Assembly (NCBI GenBank): GCA_910578105.1
Contig: CAJTPD010000004.1
Span: 20,933-84,932, forward strand
Source: an uncultured Odoribacter sp.
Lineage (GTDB): Bacteria; Bacteroidota; Bacteroidia; Bacteroidales; Marinifilaceae
Reading direction: 5' to 3'
DNA: 64,000 nt
A program made the position numbers and the translations under genes. The notes under the pieces are model-generated. The model worked only from the letters and a program-made list of their open reading frames with translations, had not been told where the DNA came from and did no database searches. Shown piece after piece: positions 1 through 9,372 of the stretch (position 1 is the first letter of the stretch; each line of letters begins with the position of its first letter).

Positions 1-1671
1 ACAGATACTATAAATGTAAATATGAAACTGGAAAAGGTAGGTTTGGAACGATTAAATACCTATACTTCTGATATGTTTTCAAATGCCAGTGGTTATCTTT
101 CCGGTAACCTTTTTGTTGGTGGAAGTGCCAGACAGCCGGATATTTCTGGTTGTGTCTATTTGGATTCTGTAGGTTTGAAAGTTAATGTATTGAATACTAA
201 ATATTTTATTCATGATAGCATTCGTGTAGACCGGAACCGGCTTTTGTTCCGGGACTTTTTACTGAAAGATATTAACGGACACCGGGCAACGCTCAACGGT
301 GAATATCAGATTTGGGATAGTCGTTACAGATTAAATACCAAATTTGAGCGTTTTTTGGTCCTGAATACCGGTTTTATGGATAATGAATCGTTTTACGGAC
401 AAATGGTGTTGAGCGGATTGGCTGAGTTGGATAATGTCAATGAATCCGTAAATGTAACTGTCAATGCCCGGACAGAAAGCAATTCATATTTATATTTACC
501 TTTGACGTCAAGTTTGACTGAACAATCGAATAATTTTCTTCATTTTATTACTTCCGGTAAACCGGATGTCCAAGAGGTTCAACAGACATCGGGTGTTATG
601 TCTGAAGTAAATCTGAATGCTAACCTTGAGGTAAATGATAATCTGAATGTGCAGGTTATTTTTGACCCGACGGTCGGAGATGTTTTACGGACTACGGGGG
701 GTGGTAATATAAAAATTGCCTTTGATAAGGATGGCAGGTTGAGTATGTTTGGTGAATATCGGATTTCCAAAGGGGATTATTTGTTTACACTGAGTAATTT
801 GGTGAATAAAAAATTTGTGCTTACTCCGGGAGGTACTATTAATTGGAGTGGTTCACCTTATGAAGCGATACTGAACATCAATGCTGTTTATAATCTGAAA
901 ACCGCGATAACTGAATTGTTGCCTGTGGAAAACAGTTCAGACGGAGAGGACCAAACCACTGAATCCGGCCGTAAAGTTCCTGTGGAATGTATTTTGAATC
1001 TGAGCGAGAAGCTGACTAATCCGACGGTGAAATTTGATATTAAGTTTCCGACATTAGCCACTCAGAACAAGAGTTACATTCAGAGTCTTTTCTCCAGTCA
1101 GGATGAAATAAACAAGCAGGTGTTTTCCCTGTTGGTTCTTAACCGGTTTTACCGGACAGACAATACCGGGGATTACGGACTTCAGGCGCAGACAGCAGGA
1201 GTGACAACTTTGACTGAGATGTTTACTAATCAGATATCGCGTTGGTTTTCAAAATATAGTGATAATGTAGATATTGGATTTGCATATCGGTTTGGGGACC
1301 GGGAAAATGAGATTACGTCGGATGAGCTGGAAGTTGCTGTCTCTACTCAGTTATTGAATGACCGGGTGATTATTTCTGCGAATGGAAATATGGATGTCGG
1401 TGGTAACCGGAACACGACTGATAGCCGTAAGACAAATATTGCAGGGGATTTTGATGTGGAAGTAAAGTTAAATAAGCAGGGGTCTCTGAAAATGAAAGCC
1501 TATTCCCATACTGATGAAAAATTACTTTACAATAATACAGAGACTATTCAGGGAGTAGGAGTTTCTTATCAGGAGTCTTTTGATACATTCCGGGAGTTGT
1601 TGCGGAAATATTTTTGGTTTTTTGGGAAAAAGAAAACAGGAGAGAGAGTTGAAGAGAAAGCGGAAAAATAA
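1..1671 (+). CDS. tamB: TamB-like translocation/assembly module protein, 3' part
   Basis: The frame is open from base 1, so the gene begins left of the window and 556 C-terminal residues are visible. The protein is rich in short amphipathic beta strands with repeated Asn, Asp and Gly turns. It ends in a TamB/DUF490-type C-terminal domain with stretches such as GEYRISKGDYLFTLSNLVNKKF and a late barrel-like part (DNVDIGFAYRFGD). TamB proteins span the periplasm and help move lipid or outer-membrane proteins between the membranes. A charged, Lys-rich tail ends the protein. No partner such as tamA is visible, because the upstream neighbour is outside the window. Family assignment is by composition and C-terminal pattern. 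Confidence 0.8.
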   Translation, partial: TDTINVNMKLEKVGLERLNTYTSDMFSNASGYLSGNLFVGGSARQPDISGCVYLDSVGLKVNVLNTKYFIHDSIRVDRNRLLFRDFLLKDINGHRATLNGEYQIWDSRYRLNTKFERFLVLNTGFMDNESFYGQMVLSGLAELDNVNESVNVTVNARTESNSYLYLPLTSSLTEQSNNFLHFITSGKPDVQEVQQTSGVMSEVNLNANLEVNDNLNVQVIFDPTVGDVLRTTGGGNIKIAFDKDGRLSMFGEYRISKGDYLFTLSNLVNKKFVLTPGGTINWSGSPYEAILNINAVYNLKTAITELLPVENSSDGEDQTTESGRKVPVECILNLSEKLTNPTVKFDIKFPTLATQNKSYIQSLFSSQDEINKQVFSLLVLNRFYRTDNTGDYGLQAQTAGVTTLTEMFTNQISRWFSKYSDNVDIGFAYRFGDRENEITSDELEVAVSTQLLNDRVIISANGNMDVGGNRNTTDSRKTNIAGDFDVEVKLNKQGSLKMKAYSHTDEKLLYNNTETIQGVGVSYQESFDTFRELLRKYFWFFGKKKTGERVEEKAEK

Positions 1672-1781
1672 AAGAAATATTTGTTTTTTAGGTACGATTG
1701 ATATTTTAGACAGGTGGGGAAAAGGTAAAGTTTTTGTAGAGAAGCGGCTCTGAATGTTGTTGTGTAAAAATTCAATATGAT

Positions 1782-2363
1782 ATGAAACATAACTGGAAAC
1801 CGGGGACTATGATTTATCCGTTGCCTGCCGTTTTGGTCAGTTGCGGGGCAACACCGGAAGAATATAATTTGTTTACAGTTGCCTGGACAGGTACAATTTG
1901 TACGAATCCGCCGATGTGTTATATTTCTGTACGTCCGGAACGGTATTCTTATCCGATAATACGTAAGAATATGGAATTTGTCATTAACCTGACAACGGAG
2001 CAATTGGCATATGCTACGGATTGGTGTGGAGTGCGGTCGGGAAAGGATTATAATAAATTTGAGGAGATGCATCTGACTCCCGGGAAAGCAGAAATTGTAA
2101 AAGCTCCTACGGTTGAAGAAGCTCCGGTGTGTATTGAATGCCGGGTGAAAGAAATTGTTTCTTTGGGGTCACACGATATGTTTATAGCAGAAGTGGTGAA
2201 TGTGCAGGCTGACGATTGTTTTTTGAATCCGGAAACCGGTAAGTTCGAATTGGAAGAGGCTCATCCTTTGGTGTATGCTCATGGGGCTTATTATAGTCTG
2301 GGAAAGAAAATCGGTAAGTTCGGATGGTCTGTGGAGAAGAAGAAAAAGAAAGGAAGTTTATAG
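1782..2363 (+). CDS. Flavin reductase family protein (FMN-binding split barrel)
   Basis: 193 residues. The N-terminal pattern (YPLPAVLVSCGATPEEYNLFTVAWTGTICTNPPMC, then VRPERYSYPIIRKNMEFVINL) is typical of the flavin reductase-like FMN-binding split barrel, where the conserved T-W-G and SxRP segments hold FMN. Such proteins reduce or bind free flavin in the cytoplasm; many Bacteroidetes members have no proven substrate. The C-terminus is Lys-rich. It is a single gene between tamB and a strong hairpin, so no operon partner points to a pathway. Confidence 0.88.
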   Translation: MKHNWKPGTMIYPLPAVLVSCGATPEEYNLFTVAWTGTICTNPPMCYISVRPERYSYPIIRKNMEFVINLTTEQLAYATDWCGVRSGKDYNKFEEMHLTPGKAEIVKAPTVEEAPVCIECRVKEIVSLGSHDMFIAEVVNVQADDCFLNPETGKFELEEAHPLVYAHGAYYSLGKKIGKFGWSVEKKKKKGSL

Positions 2364-2364
2364 G

Positions 2365-2424
2365 TGAGTAACGATTTCATTCATACCTTTTATCTTGGAG
2401 GTAATGAATATAAATCGTTACTCA
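2365..2424. terminator. Bidirectional hairpin terminator
   Basis: Thirteen-base arms (2365-2377, TGAGTAACGATTT; 2412-2424, AAATCGTTACTCA) pair perfectly. Inside them ATTCAT-ACC pairs with GGT-A-ATGAAT, giving a long stem. A T run follows on the plus strand and an A-rich stretch precedes it. It sits exactly between two convergent genes and would stop both. Confidence 0.85.
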
Positions 2425-2446
2425 TTTTGTTGTAAATTGTTTATTT

Positions 2447-5400
2447 TTATTCTATCCTGGTTATTCCACCGGGCAATATGGCCTGTATACTGTTGTCGTA
2501 CATAGCAGAGCAGTTGATGGCCGGTAAGAGGTATTCTCCCCGGAATGCTGCGTTGCTGCGGAATTTGAATGTTTTTGACTGGCCTTGCTCCAGACTGAAA
2601 TAGACGTAAAACCGGTCATCGCGAATATCAACATATTCTGCCTGGGGGAGGGTTGCATTTCCGGTGAGCCGTTCGTTGATAATTTCGAATCCGGAAGGAA
2701 CCAGGTAGCTTAATGCCAATTCCTGATAGGTTCCGGTGACTCCGGTGTTTTTTACAGTGATTTCACTGATTACATCTGTACCTTGTTTTAATTGGTGGAT
2801 GTTTATTGCTTTCCCCTGGTCGTTGTAATAACGGATTTCCATAGACAAACCGGACATGATTTTTTCCTTCACCACATCCAGTGATACGGAACTGTTGATT
2901 TGCCGGGCAAAGAGGGAGCCTGTTCCGTTGTTTTCTATTGAAGCTGTGGACCGTTGATTTTTGATTGTCAGAGGTAATTGCCAGATGGTTTTATCTGTCC
3001 GGATTTCTTGTTTGCCTTTTGGGGTGGTGACTGTGACCTGTATGCCTTTCTGACTTCCCAGGTATTTTCTGACAAATTGTGCGGCAGCATGGAGAGAGAA
3101 AGCGGTTTCCTGGGTACTGAGCCATTGCTCTGAGCCCATTGCTTTTGAAATTTTTTCCAGCATCCGGTAGGCATCCTGCCGCATGTCGAGAATTATCATG
3201 GATTGAAGTATAAGTGCATAATCCCGGATGTCAGAGCCGTAAGTTCTTCCGGTTTCACGATAGGAGGCGACTTCGGAGGATAAGTTTCTAATCATTGTCC
3301 TGGCAATTTCTTCCTGATGGCTCAATGCATAAGCAGAAGCGAGTAGCCATTGGGAAACCGGATTTTTTAGCTGGCTTTCTTTTAGTCGGTTCATGGCTGC
3401 CATATCGGGATGTTCTGCCAGAGCCAGAACAAACAACCGATAGGCTTGCTCTTGCTGGGCCCAAGGTTCTGTACGGACCCATCTGTTTGCAATCTGTCCG
3501 GTATAATTCAGGGCATTTTGTAACATGGCAACCGGAACGGAATATCCTTGTTGTTGTGCTGATACCAGAAATTGGATAATATAGGCTGTAACCCATTCTG
3601 AGATATAGTTTTCACCTGGCCAGTAAGCAAAGCCTCCTTCTTTGGTCTGATACCTGCTTAGACGGTCTATGACTGTCCGGATGTTATTTTCTGTTGTCAT
3701 GGATTGTTCCGGCGTCAGGGATAGTAACACAGGTAAAGATAATTGAGGAAATGCTTGCGAAGTGATTTGTTCTGCACAACCATGCGGATAGTCTATCAGG
3801 TAAGTCAGCCGTTGTTCCAGATTGAGAGGGGGGATAGAAGAAATTTCCAGTACGGATAAAGGTTCCAAACCAGTAATAGGAGTATCGAAAGAAATGGTTT
3901 CTCCGGCTTTTACTTCCTTTGCTTCTATTTTTGTAATACGTGGATTTGGAATGCGGACGGTGATGTCTTCTGTTACAGTGGCTTTTTCGGCACCGCCACT
4001 TGCTTCCGTCCGGAGTGTTGAAGTTCCGGTTGTCTGGTTGATGCGGGCTTTGAACCATACCAGTTGTTCTCCTTTTGTATCAAACTGAACGGTTTGGGTT
4101 GATTCACTGATGAGTGTGATTTTATCATCTGTGGTCATTTTAACTTTGACTTTTCCTATATTCTCCCGCATAGCAAAAACGGTTACCGGTATGTCAGTGA
4201 TATCGCCGGGAGTAAGCAAACGGGGGAGTGCTACGGACAACATCAGGGGTTTGTTGACAGTGCTATTGGTAGAAACAGCTCCATAACTGCCGTTGTTGGC
4301 TGCAACGACAGTTGTACGTATCTCTCCTATATATTCCGGCATTTTGAAAGTATGTTTTGCTGTTTTTCCGGCTTCCAGCGTAAAAGGTCCGGCAAAGAGC
4401 ACTACAGGTTTAAAACGGTTTGTTTTTTCATCCTGGGGATTTTTCAATGCTTCGTCACCGCCGACAGCAAAAGCCTGGTCCAAGCGTATGCCATAAGCTC
4501 CGTAAATATAGTCGTAGAAATCCCAGGTTTTTACTCCAAGGGCTTCGCGGGCGTAAAAAGTGTTGAACGGGTCAGGGGTCTTGAAATTAGTCAGGGACAA
4601 TAGGCCTTCGTCAACAATGGCTATTGTATAATTCATGGCTTTTTTGTCCTTTTCTTTGATTTGTACTGTAAATTCTTTACCGGGGCGGAGTTCCGATGGT
4701 ATATCTATAACCGGATTCAGCCGGAGACCGGGGTCTTCAATATTGACATTGACCACTCCGTACATCCGGACGGGACGGTCGTTGTCTTTGGCGTTGTGAG
4801 GCTGGAGCAGGGAAACGGCAACGTAGATATTCGGGCACATTTCACTGTTAGCTTTAATTTCGAAGGTAGTAGAACCGGCTTTGGTTGGTATGCGTTGTAT
4901 GCTGCTGATGGTTTTCCCGTTTTCAAGGCTTATAATGGCAACAGCACCTTCGGAAGAAGGAAAAGTAACTTTAATGGTTTCTCCGACCTGATACTTTTTC
5001 TTATCCGTATTCAGGTTTAGCATGGTGGCAGTTTCCTGACTGTTGCTTTCTCCCCAGCTTCCGAAGTAGGCGATGATTCCGGAAGAATGTCCGGAAGGAG
5101 CAGTGGCTTGAATGAAATATCTGCCATATTCATGGATAGGCAAGTCAACGGAGAATGCTCCGTTTGTTGCTTTTACTTGTTTGGTGAAAATACTTTTGCT
5201 GTATTCCCGGTTAATATATGAACTCAGGTTTTCGTCTTCGGAATCCCACCACCAATGCCAATTGAGCCGGTAAACATTGATGCGGATGTTGGAATTCCCG
5301 GTTTGTTTTCCGGTAGGAGTTACAATAACACCATTTAATTTGGCCGGGCTCTGAGTAGAATACCAGTTATCTTCGGATTCCGGTAACCGGATACCTACAT

Positions 5401-7882
5401 ATTCTCTGTATGGCGAATAGCGGATGCTTTGCGAACTGATGCTAAAGTCGCCTCCGTTTTCAAAGACGCGGGTGGTGAAGACGGCATTTAATATACCCGG
5501 AGCATTGTCTGTTTTAATTTTATTTAACGGGAATGAAAATTGTCCTTCACTATTGGTGGTGCCGTCGAATAAGTTTTCTGTGGCTGGTTCGAAATATCTG
5601 GACTTGTCGGAAAAAGTATAATCCGGGAATTCCGGAAATCCTGCATTGTTATTGTATAATTTTACTTCAGTTATGGCTTTCTGGTTTGAGCTGCCTGCAC
5701 CATTCAGCCAGCGTGTATTTACTTTTACGGGGCTGTCAGAAACGCCTTCTCCGATGATTTTGTCATTTGGAAATTGCATTTGAATGGCAAGGCGGTTGGG
5801 TTTTATCGTTTCTACCCGGAAAGTTTTTCTGAAAGTCAGTCCGCCGACCCGGAAAAGGGCTGTCCAATAGCCGGTTTGTGCATCTTCGGCAGTTTTAAAG
5901 GTGAAACAATGGATGTTGTTTGTGTTTATACTACTCTGGAGTGTTTGCGTGATATGTCCGTTCGGATCAGTCAATTGTGCCACAATCGGATGTCCTTGCG
6001 GTAATACATTTAGTTTGTCCTCCAGAATAAGAGAGAGGTAAACTTCATCTCCCGGACGCCATACTCCGCGTTCTCCGTAAATGAAGCCTTTCACTCCCAT
6101 TTGCACATGTTGACCGCTAACATCAAAATTACTTAACGAGAGTGCATTTCCGTCAGCCAGTTTCAGCCAAGCCCGGTCTTGGTCTTTTTCTGCCATTACA
6201 ATAAAAGCTTTTCCTTGCGGCCTCAAGGTTGCAAAGCCATTCTTGTCTGTTTGTGCGGAGTCGGTTTTTTGATTTTGGTAATTATAGAGGGTTAGTTTAC
6301 AATCGGCGACAGGTTCTGCTGTTGACAGGTTGTTAACACAGATAACATAAGAGTTGTCTTCTCCTTTCTTGGCCATTAATCCCAGTGAGGTATTAATGAT
6401 ATTCCTTGCGGCGAATCGTTCTCCGATGTAGTAGGATATATTGCAGGGATTATTTCGTTCTTTCCATGTATAACCGTTGGGGTAGTGGTATTCACTATAA
6501 TAGGCATAACCGTTTTGGTTATCCCAGTCTATGGAATTGTAGTCAGAGTCCGGAGCTTCATTCGCGCAGGCAAGGGAAGTATAGGATTTCTTGAATTTCA
6601 GCCGGATCCGGTATACGGTTCCTTTTTCCAATTTTACCATTTTAGATAAGTCGATAGTAAAATCGTTCCATTTGCCGGGGTCAAGGTTAGGATGTCCTTC
6701 GGTCAGGTCTATTTTTTTCAGGAATACCGGCCGGGCTGTCCGTACTAACTCCGTGTGCTCATCGTAAGCATTTTCCTGGAGAAAAAAGTTCATATTTTGG
6801 TGAAGAACCTGAATGATTTCCAGGTCAACAGCTTTTAAGCCTACGGCTGAAAAAGGGATAAGAACTTTGTTTTTGTCGGGTACGATAACTCCTTTACCTA
6901 TGAGTTTCACTTCTGGTTTGGTGGACCGGAGAGTTAATGTGGTTGTATATTCGGTTTGCAGAGTGATGCCGGAACTGCTCCGGATGCCCGGAAAAACATT
7001 CATGGTTACATTGCTTACATCGAGGGAAGAGGGAAGGTAAGCCTGGATAACATTATCGTGAATCTTAAAGTTGTCGAGTGTGGTTCCGGAGATTGTGACT
7101 AATCCACGGACATCCTGTTCCGGGTCGATATTTTCGGACATGTATATACTGAGAATAATGGGTTCTGAGTCGGATATTTTGACATTGAGAACCGTAAAAT
7201 CATTTTTTCCCGGAATTTTAATATCCTGACTCTGATTGTTTTCAATTTCTTTGGAAAAATTCAGTGTGAGTTTTTGTCCGGATGTTCCTTTTTCCAGGTG
7301 GCGGAACCGGAAATAATGGCGGTTTCCATTGTGTTCCCATTCTGGCACAAGATGGTTTCCCTGATAGGAGGCGGACACCATTTTTTCTATTTGCAGAGGT
7401 TCAATATAATCAGAAGTATGTAGTACGCCCTGGTATTGTAAATCGTTACTTTTATCCGGTTCAGCCGTCAGGTTGCCCGGTTCAAAGACGATGGTAAGCG
7501 GTATGATTTCAAATTTAAAATTGAATTTCTGGAACGGGGCAGGGACTTCACATAGGTCGCCCAATCTGAAATTGACTCGATATGTTTCCCCGTTTTTAAA
7601 AGGTTCTTCCGGGATAAACTCAATGCTATTATTGTCTTTCAGAACGGTTTTACCCTTGACGGCAGGGGAAAATTGCAGAATTTCTGCCGGAAGGTCGGAA
7701 CCTGGCTGAAAATTTTTGTCGGGTTTTTGAGTGAGGTAGACGGAGACCGGGGAGGAAGATTTTATTATTCCGCTTGTATATCCGGAGATATATCGGTTGA
7801 AATTTGTTGTTTGTTTTTCTTTACATCCGGCCAGAAGGGCTACAATCAGTAAACATCCGGCCAAAAAATGTTTGTATTCCAT
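2447..7882 (-). CDS. Alpha-2-macroglobulin family lipoprotein with intact thioester
   Basis: 1811 residues, the largest gene here. A lipoprotein signal ends in LLAGC (Cys20). The long beta-sandwich (MG-domain) region contains GERGVWRPGDEVYLSLIL, typical of bacterial macroglobulins. An A2M-type segment with LPRLLTPGDITDIPVTVFA is followed by the thioester motif GCAEQ, with the reactive Cys at residue 1369, and then an alpha-helical toroid (EGGFAYWPG and similar). Bacterial A2M proteins trap attacking proteases in the periplasm or outer membrane, the thioester linking covalently to the protease. The usual partner, penicillin-binding protein PBP1C, is not adjacent. The minus-strand -7 box at 7908-7915 suggests its own promoter. 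The divergent neighbour is the UDP-glucose dehydrogenase gene. Confidence 0.93.
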   Translation of the reverse strand: MEYKHFLAGCLLIVALLAGCKEKQTTNFNRYISGYTSGIIKSSSPVSVYLTQKPDKNFQPGSDLPAEILQFSPAVKGKTVLKDNNSIEFIPEEPFKNGETYRVNFRLGDLCEVPAPFQKFNFKFEIIPLTIVFEPGNLTAEPDKSNDLQYQGVLHTSDYIEPLQIEKMVSASYQGNHLVPEWEHNGNRHYFRFRHLEKGTSGQKLTLNFSKEIENNQSQDIKIPGKNDFTVLNVKISDSEPIILSIYMSENIDPEQDVRGLVTISGTTLDNFKIHDNVIQAYLPSSLDVSNVTMNVFPGIRSSSGITLQTEYTTTLTLRSTKPEVKLIGKGVIVPDKNKVLIPFSAVGLKAVDLEIIQVLHQNMNFFLQENAYDEHTELVRTARPVFLKKIDLTEGHPNLDPGKWNDFTIDLSKMVKLEKGTVYRIRLKFKKSYTSLACANEAPDSDYNSIDWDNQNGYAYYSEYHYPNGYTWKERNNPCNISYYIGERFAARNIINTSLGLMAKKGEDNSYVICVNNLSTAEPVADCKLTLYNYQNQKTDSAQTDKNGFATLRPQGKAFIVMAEKDQDRAWLKLADGNALSLSNFDVSGQHVQMGVKGFIYGERGVWRPGDEVYLSLILEDKLNVLPQGHPIVAQLTDPNGHITQTLQSSINTNNIHCFTFKTAEDAQTGYWTALFRVGGLTFRKTFRVETIKPNRLAIQMQFPNDKIIGEGVSDSPVKVNTRWLNGAGSSNQKAITEVKLYNNNAGFPEFPDYTFSDKSRYFEPATENLFDGTTNSEGQFSFPLNKIKTDNAPGILNAVFTTRVFENGGDFSISSQSIRYSPYREYVGIRLPESEDNWYSTQSPAKLNGVIVTPTGKQTGNSNIRINVYRLNWHWWWDSEDENLSSYINREYSKSIFTKQVKATNGAFSVDLPIHEYGRYFIQATAPSGHSSGIIAYFGSWGESNSQETATMLNLNTDKKKYQVGETIKVTFPSSEGAVAIISLENGKTISSIQRIPTKAGSTTFEIKANSEMCPNIYVAVSLLQPHNAKDNDRPVRMYGVVNVNIEDPGLRLNPVIDIPSELRPGKEFTVQIKEKDKKAMNYTIAIVDEGLLSLTNFKTPDPFNTFYAREALGVKTWDFYDYIYGAYGIRLDQAFAVGGDEALKNPQDEKTNRFKPVVLFAGPFTLEAGKTAKHTFKMPEYIGEIRTTVVAANNGSYGAVSTNSTVNKPLMLSVALPRLLTPGDITDIPVTVFAMRENIGKVKVKMTTDDKITLISESTQTVQFDTKGEQLVWFKARINQTTGTSTLRTEASGGAEKATVTEDITVRIPNPRITKIEAKEVKAGETISFDTPITGLEPLSVLEISSIPPLNLEQRLTYLIDYPHGCAEQITSQAFPQLSLPVLLSLTPEQSMTTENNIRTVIDRLSRYQTKEGGFAYWPGENYISEWVTAYIIQFLVSAQQQGYSVPVAMLQNALNYTGQIANRWVRTEPWAQQEQAYRLFVLALAEHPDMAAMNRLKESQLKNPVSQWLLASAYALSHQEEIARTMIRNLSSEVASYRETGRTYGSDIRDYALILQSMIILDMRQDAYRMLEKISKAMGSEQWLSTQETAFSLHAAAQFVRKYLGSQKGIQVTVTTPKGKQEIRTDKTIWQLPLTIKNQRSTASIENNGTGSLFARQINSSVSLDVVKEKIMSGLSMEIRYYNDQGKAINIHQLKQGTDVISEITVKNTGVTGTYQELALSYLVPSGFEIINERLTGNATLPQAEYVDIRDDRFYVYFSLEQGQSKTFKFRSNAAFRGEYLLPAINCSAMYDNSIQAILPGGITRIE

Positions 7883-7907
7883 AGTATTTGTTTTAGAATC
7901 ATTAACA

Positions 7908-7915
7908 CAAATGTA
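7908..7915 (-). promoter_or_regulatory. Bacteroidetes -7 element for the macroglobulin gene
   Basis: On the minus strand the sequence reads TACATTTG, matching the TAnnTTTG -7 consensus of Bacteroidetes housekeeping promoters, 26 bases upstream of the ATG. No clear -33 TTTG was found at the expected distance, so this is a half-supported promoter. Confidence 0.4.
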
Positions 7916-7978
7916 TAAATAATGTTTGAATTTCTGTTTCTATTTGTGCGGAAGTCTTTTCTTCTAAATTAAATAATA

Positions 7979-7986
7979 TAACTTTG
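7979..7986 (+). promoter_or_regulatory. Bacteroidetes -7 element for the UDP-glucose dehydrogenase gene
   Basis: TAACTTTG matches the TAnnTTTG -7 consensus, 35 bases upstream of the ATG at 8022. The nearest upstream TTTG (7943-7946) is too far away, and only a TTTT lies near the right distance, so the -33 box is weak. Confidence 0.4.
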
Positions 7987-8021
7987 CAAATCCATTTTGT
8001 AATAGTAAAAAAGAAGTATAT

Positions 8022-9335
8022 ATGAGAATAGCGGTTGTCGGTACAGGGTATGTCGGATTGGTTTCAGGAACTTGTCTGGCAGAGACGGGTGTGACTGTTA
8101 CTTGTGTTGATGTGGATGTATCAAAAATCCAGAAGTTGAATCAGGGAGGTATTCCGATTTATGAACCGGGACTGGCAGAATTGGTGGCTAAGAACCGGGC
8201 CAATGAACGTTTGTTTTTTACCACTTCATTGAAAGAAGCACTGGAAGATGCTGATGCTGTATTTATAGCTGTCGGAACACCTCCCGATGAGGATGGGAGT
8301 GCTGATTTGCGTTATGTGTTGGGGGTTGCCCAGGAAATCGGAGAATTGATAGATGATTATATTGTCGTTGTTACCAAATCGACTGTGCCTGTAGGTACGA
8401 ATTGGAAAGTGAAAGCTACCATTCAGGCTGAATTAGAGCGTCGGGGAGTGCAGGTGGAGTTTGATGTGGCTTCTAATCCGGAGTTTTTGAAGGAAGGAGA
8501 TGCTGTCAATGATTTTATGAAGCCGGACCGGGTGGTGGTCGGAGTGGAGACTGAACGTGCCGGAAAGGTGATGGAGCGTCTGTATCATGCTTTTATCTTG
8601 AACAATATTCCGATTCTGTTTATGGATATTCCATCGGCAGAAATGACAAAATATGCTGCTAATTCTATGCTGGCTACCCGGATTTCCTTTATGAACGACA
8701 TTGCTAATTTGTGTGAGATTGTTGGTGCGAATGTGGAATCGGTAAAGCGGGGGATAGGCAGTGATTCGCGGATAGGTAAAAAATTTCTGAATGCTGGTTG
8801 TGGTTATGGAGGTTCCTGTTTTCCGAAAGATGTAAAAGCATTGATAAAGACGGGGGAGGATTACGGCTATGAAATGGGGGTACTGAAAGCGGTTGAGGAG
8901 GTGAATGAAAAGCAGAAATCTGTTTTATTTCAGAAGATACAAAAGCATTATAAGGGAAATTTAAAAGGCCGGCATTTCGGATTGTGGGGGTTGTCGTTTA
9001 AACCTGCAACGGATGATATGCGTGAAGCTCCTTCTTTGGTGCTGATAGAACAATTATTGGAGGCCGGAGCTACGGTGACGGCTTTTGACCCTGTGGCCAT
9101 GGATGAATGCCGTCGGAAAATCGGCGACCGTATCCGCTATGCTTCTCAGATGTATGAGGCGTTGAAAGATGCTGATGCTATGGTGGTTGTGACAGAATGG
9201 CAGGAATTTAAAGTGCCGAAATTTACTTATATTGAAAAGTCACTGAAGGAAAAAGTCATTTTTGACGGACGTAATATTTATAGCCCCGAGCAAATGCGGG
9301 AGTTTGGCTATATATATTATGGTATCGGGAGATAA
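8022..9335 (+). CDS. ugd: UDP-glucose 6-dehydrogenase
   Basis: 437 residues, normal for the family. It oxidises UDP-glucose to UDP-glucuronate with two NAD+, feeding capsule and other polysaccharide synthesis in the cytoplasm. The N-terminal Rossmann motif is VVGTGYVGLVSG. The catalytic cysteine is Cys266 in GGSCFPKD, within the NAGCGYGGSCFPKDVKAL block. The C-terminal UDP-binding domain carries GLSFKPATDDMREAPS. It is followed 37 bases later by a lipid kinase gene on the same strand, probably one transcript, and starts divergently from the macroglobulin gene. Confidence 0.96.
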   Translation: MRIAVVGTGYVGLVSGTCLAETGVTVTCVDVDVSKIQKLNQGGIPIYEPGLAELVAKNRANERLFFTTSLKEALEDADAVFIAVGTPPDEDGSADLRYVLGVAQEIGELIDDYIVVVTKSTVPVGTNWKVKATIQAELERRGVQVEFDVASNPEFLKEGDAVNDFMKPDRVVVGVETERAGKVMERLYHAFILNNIPILFMDIPSAEMTKYAANSMLATRISFMNDIANLCEIVGANVESVKRGIGSDSRIGKKFLNAGCGYGGSCFPKDVKALIKTGEDYGYEMGVLKAVEEVNEKQKSVLFQKIQKHYKGNLKGRHFGLWGLSFKPATDDMREAPSLVLIEQLLEAGATVTAFDPVAMDECRRKIGDRIRYASQMYEALKDADAMVVVTEWQEFKVPKFTYIEKSLKEKVIFDGRNIYSPEQMREFGYIYYGIGR

Positions 9336-9372
9336 TAGCGGGATTTTTGGTAGGGAAGTTCAATTTCAATAT

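Noticed and set aside
1569..2072. Reverse-strand ORF of 167 codons across the flavin reductase gene
   Set aside because: It is antisense to two clear coding regions, has no family pattern, and its codon use is a mirror of the real genes.
9262..9372. Upstream start for the lipid kinase gene at 9262
   Set aside because: It overlaps the dehydrogenase gene by 74 bases and adds no conserved sequence.
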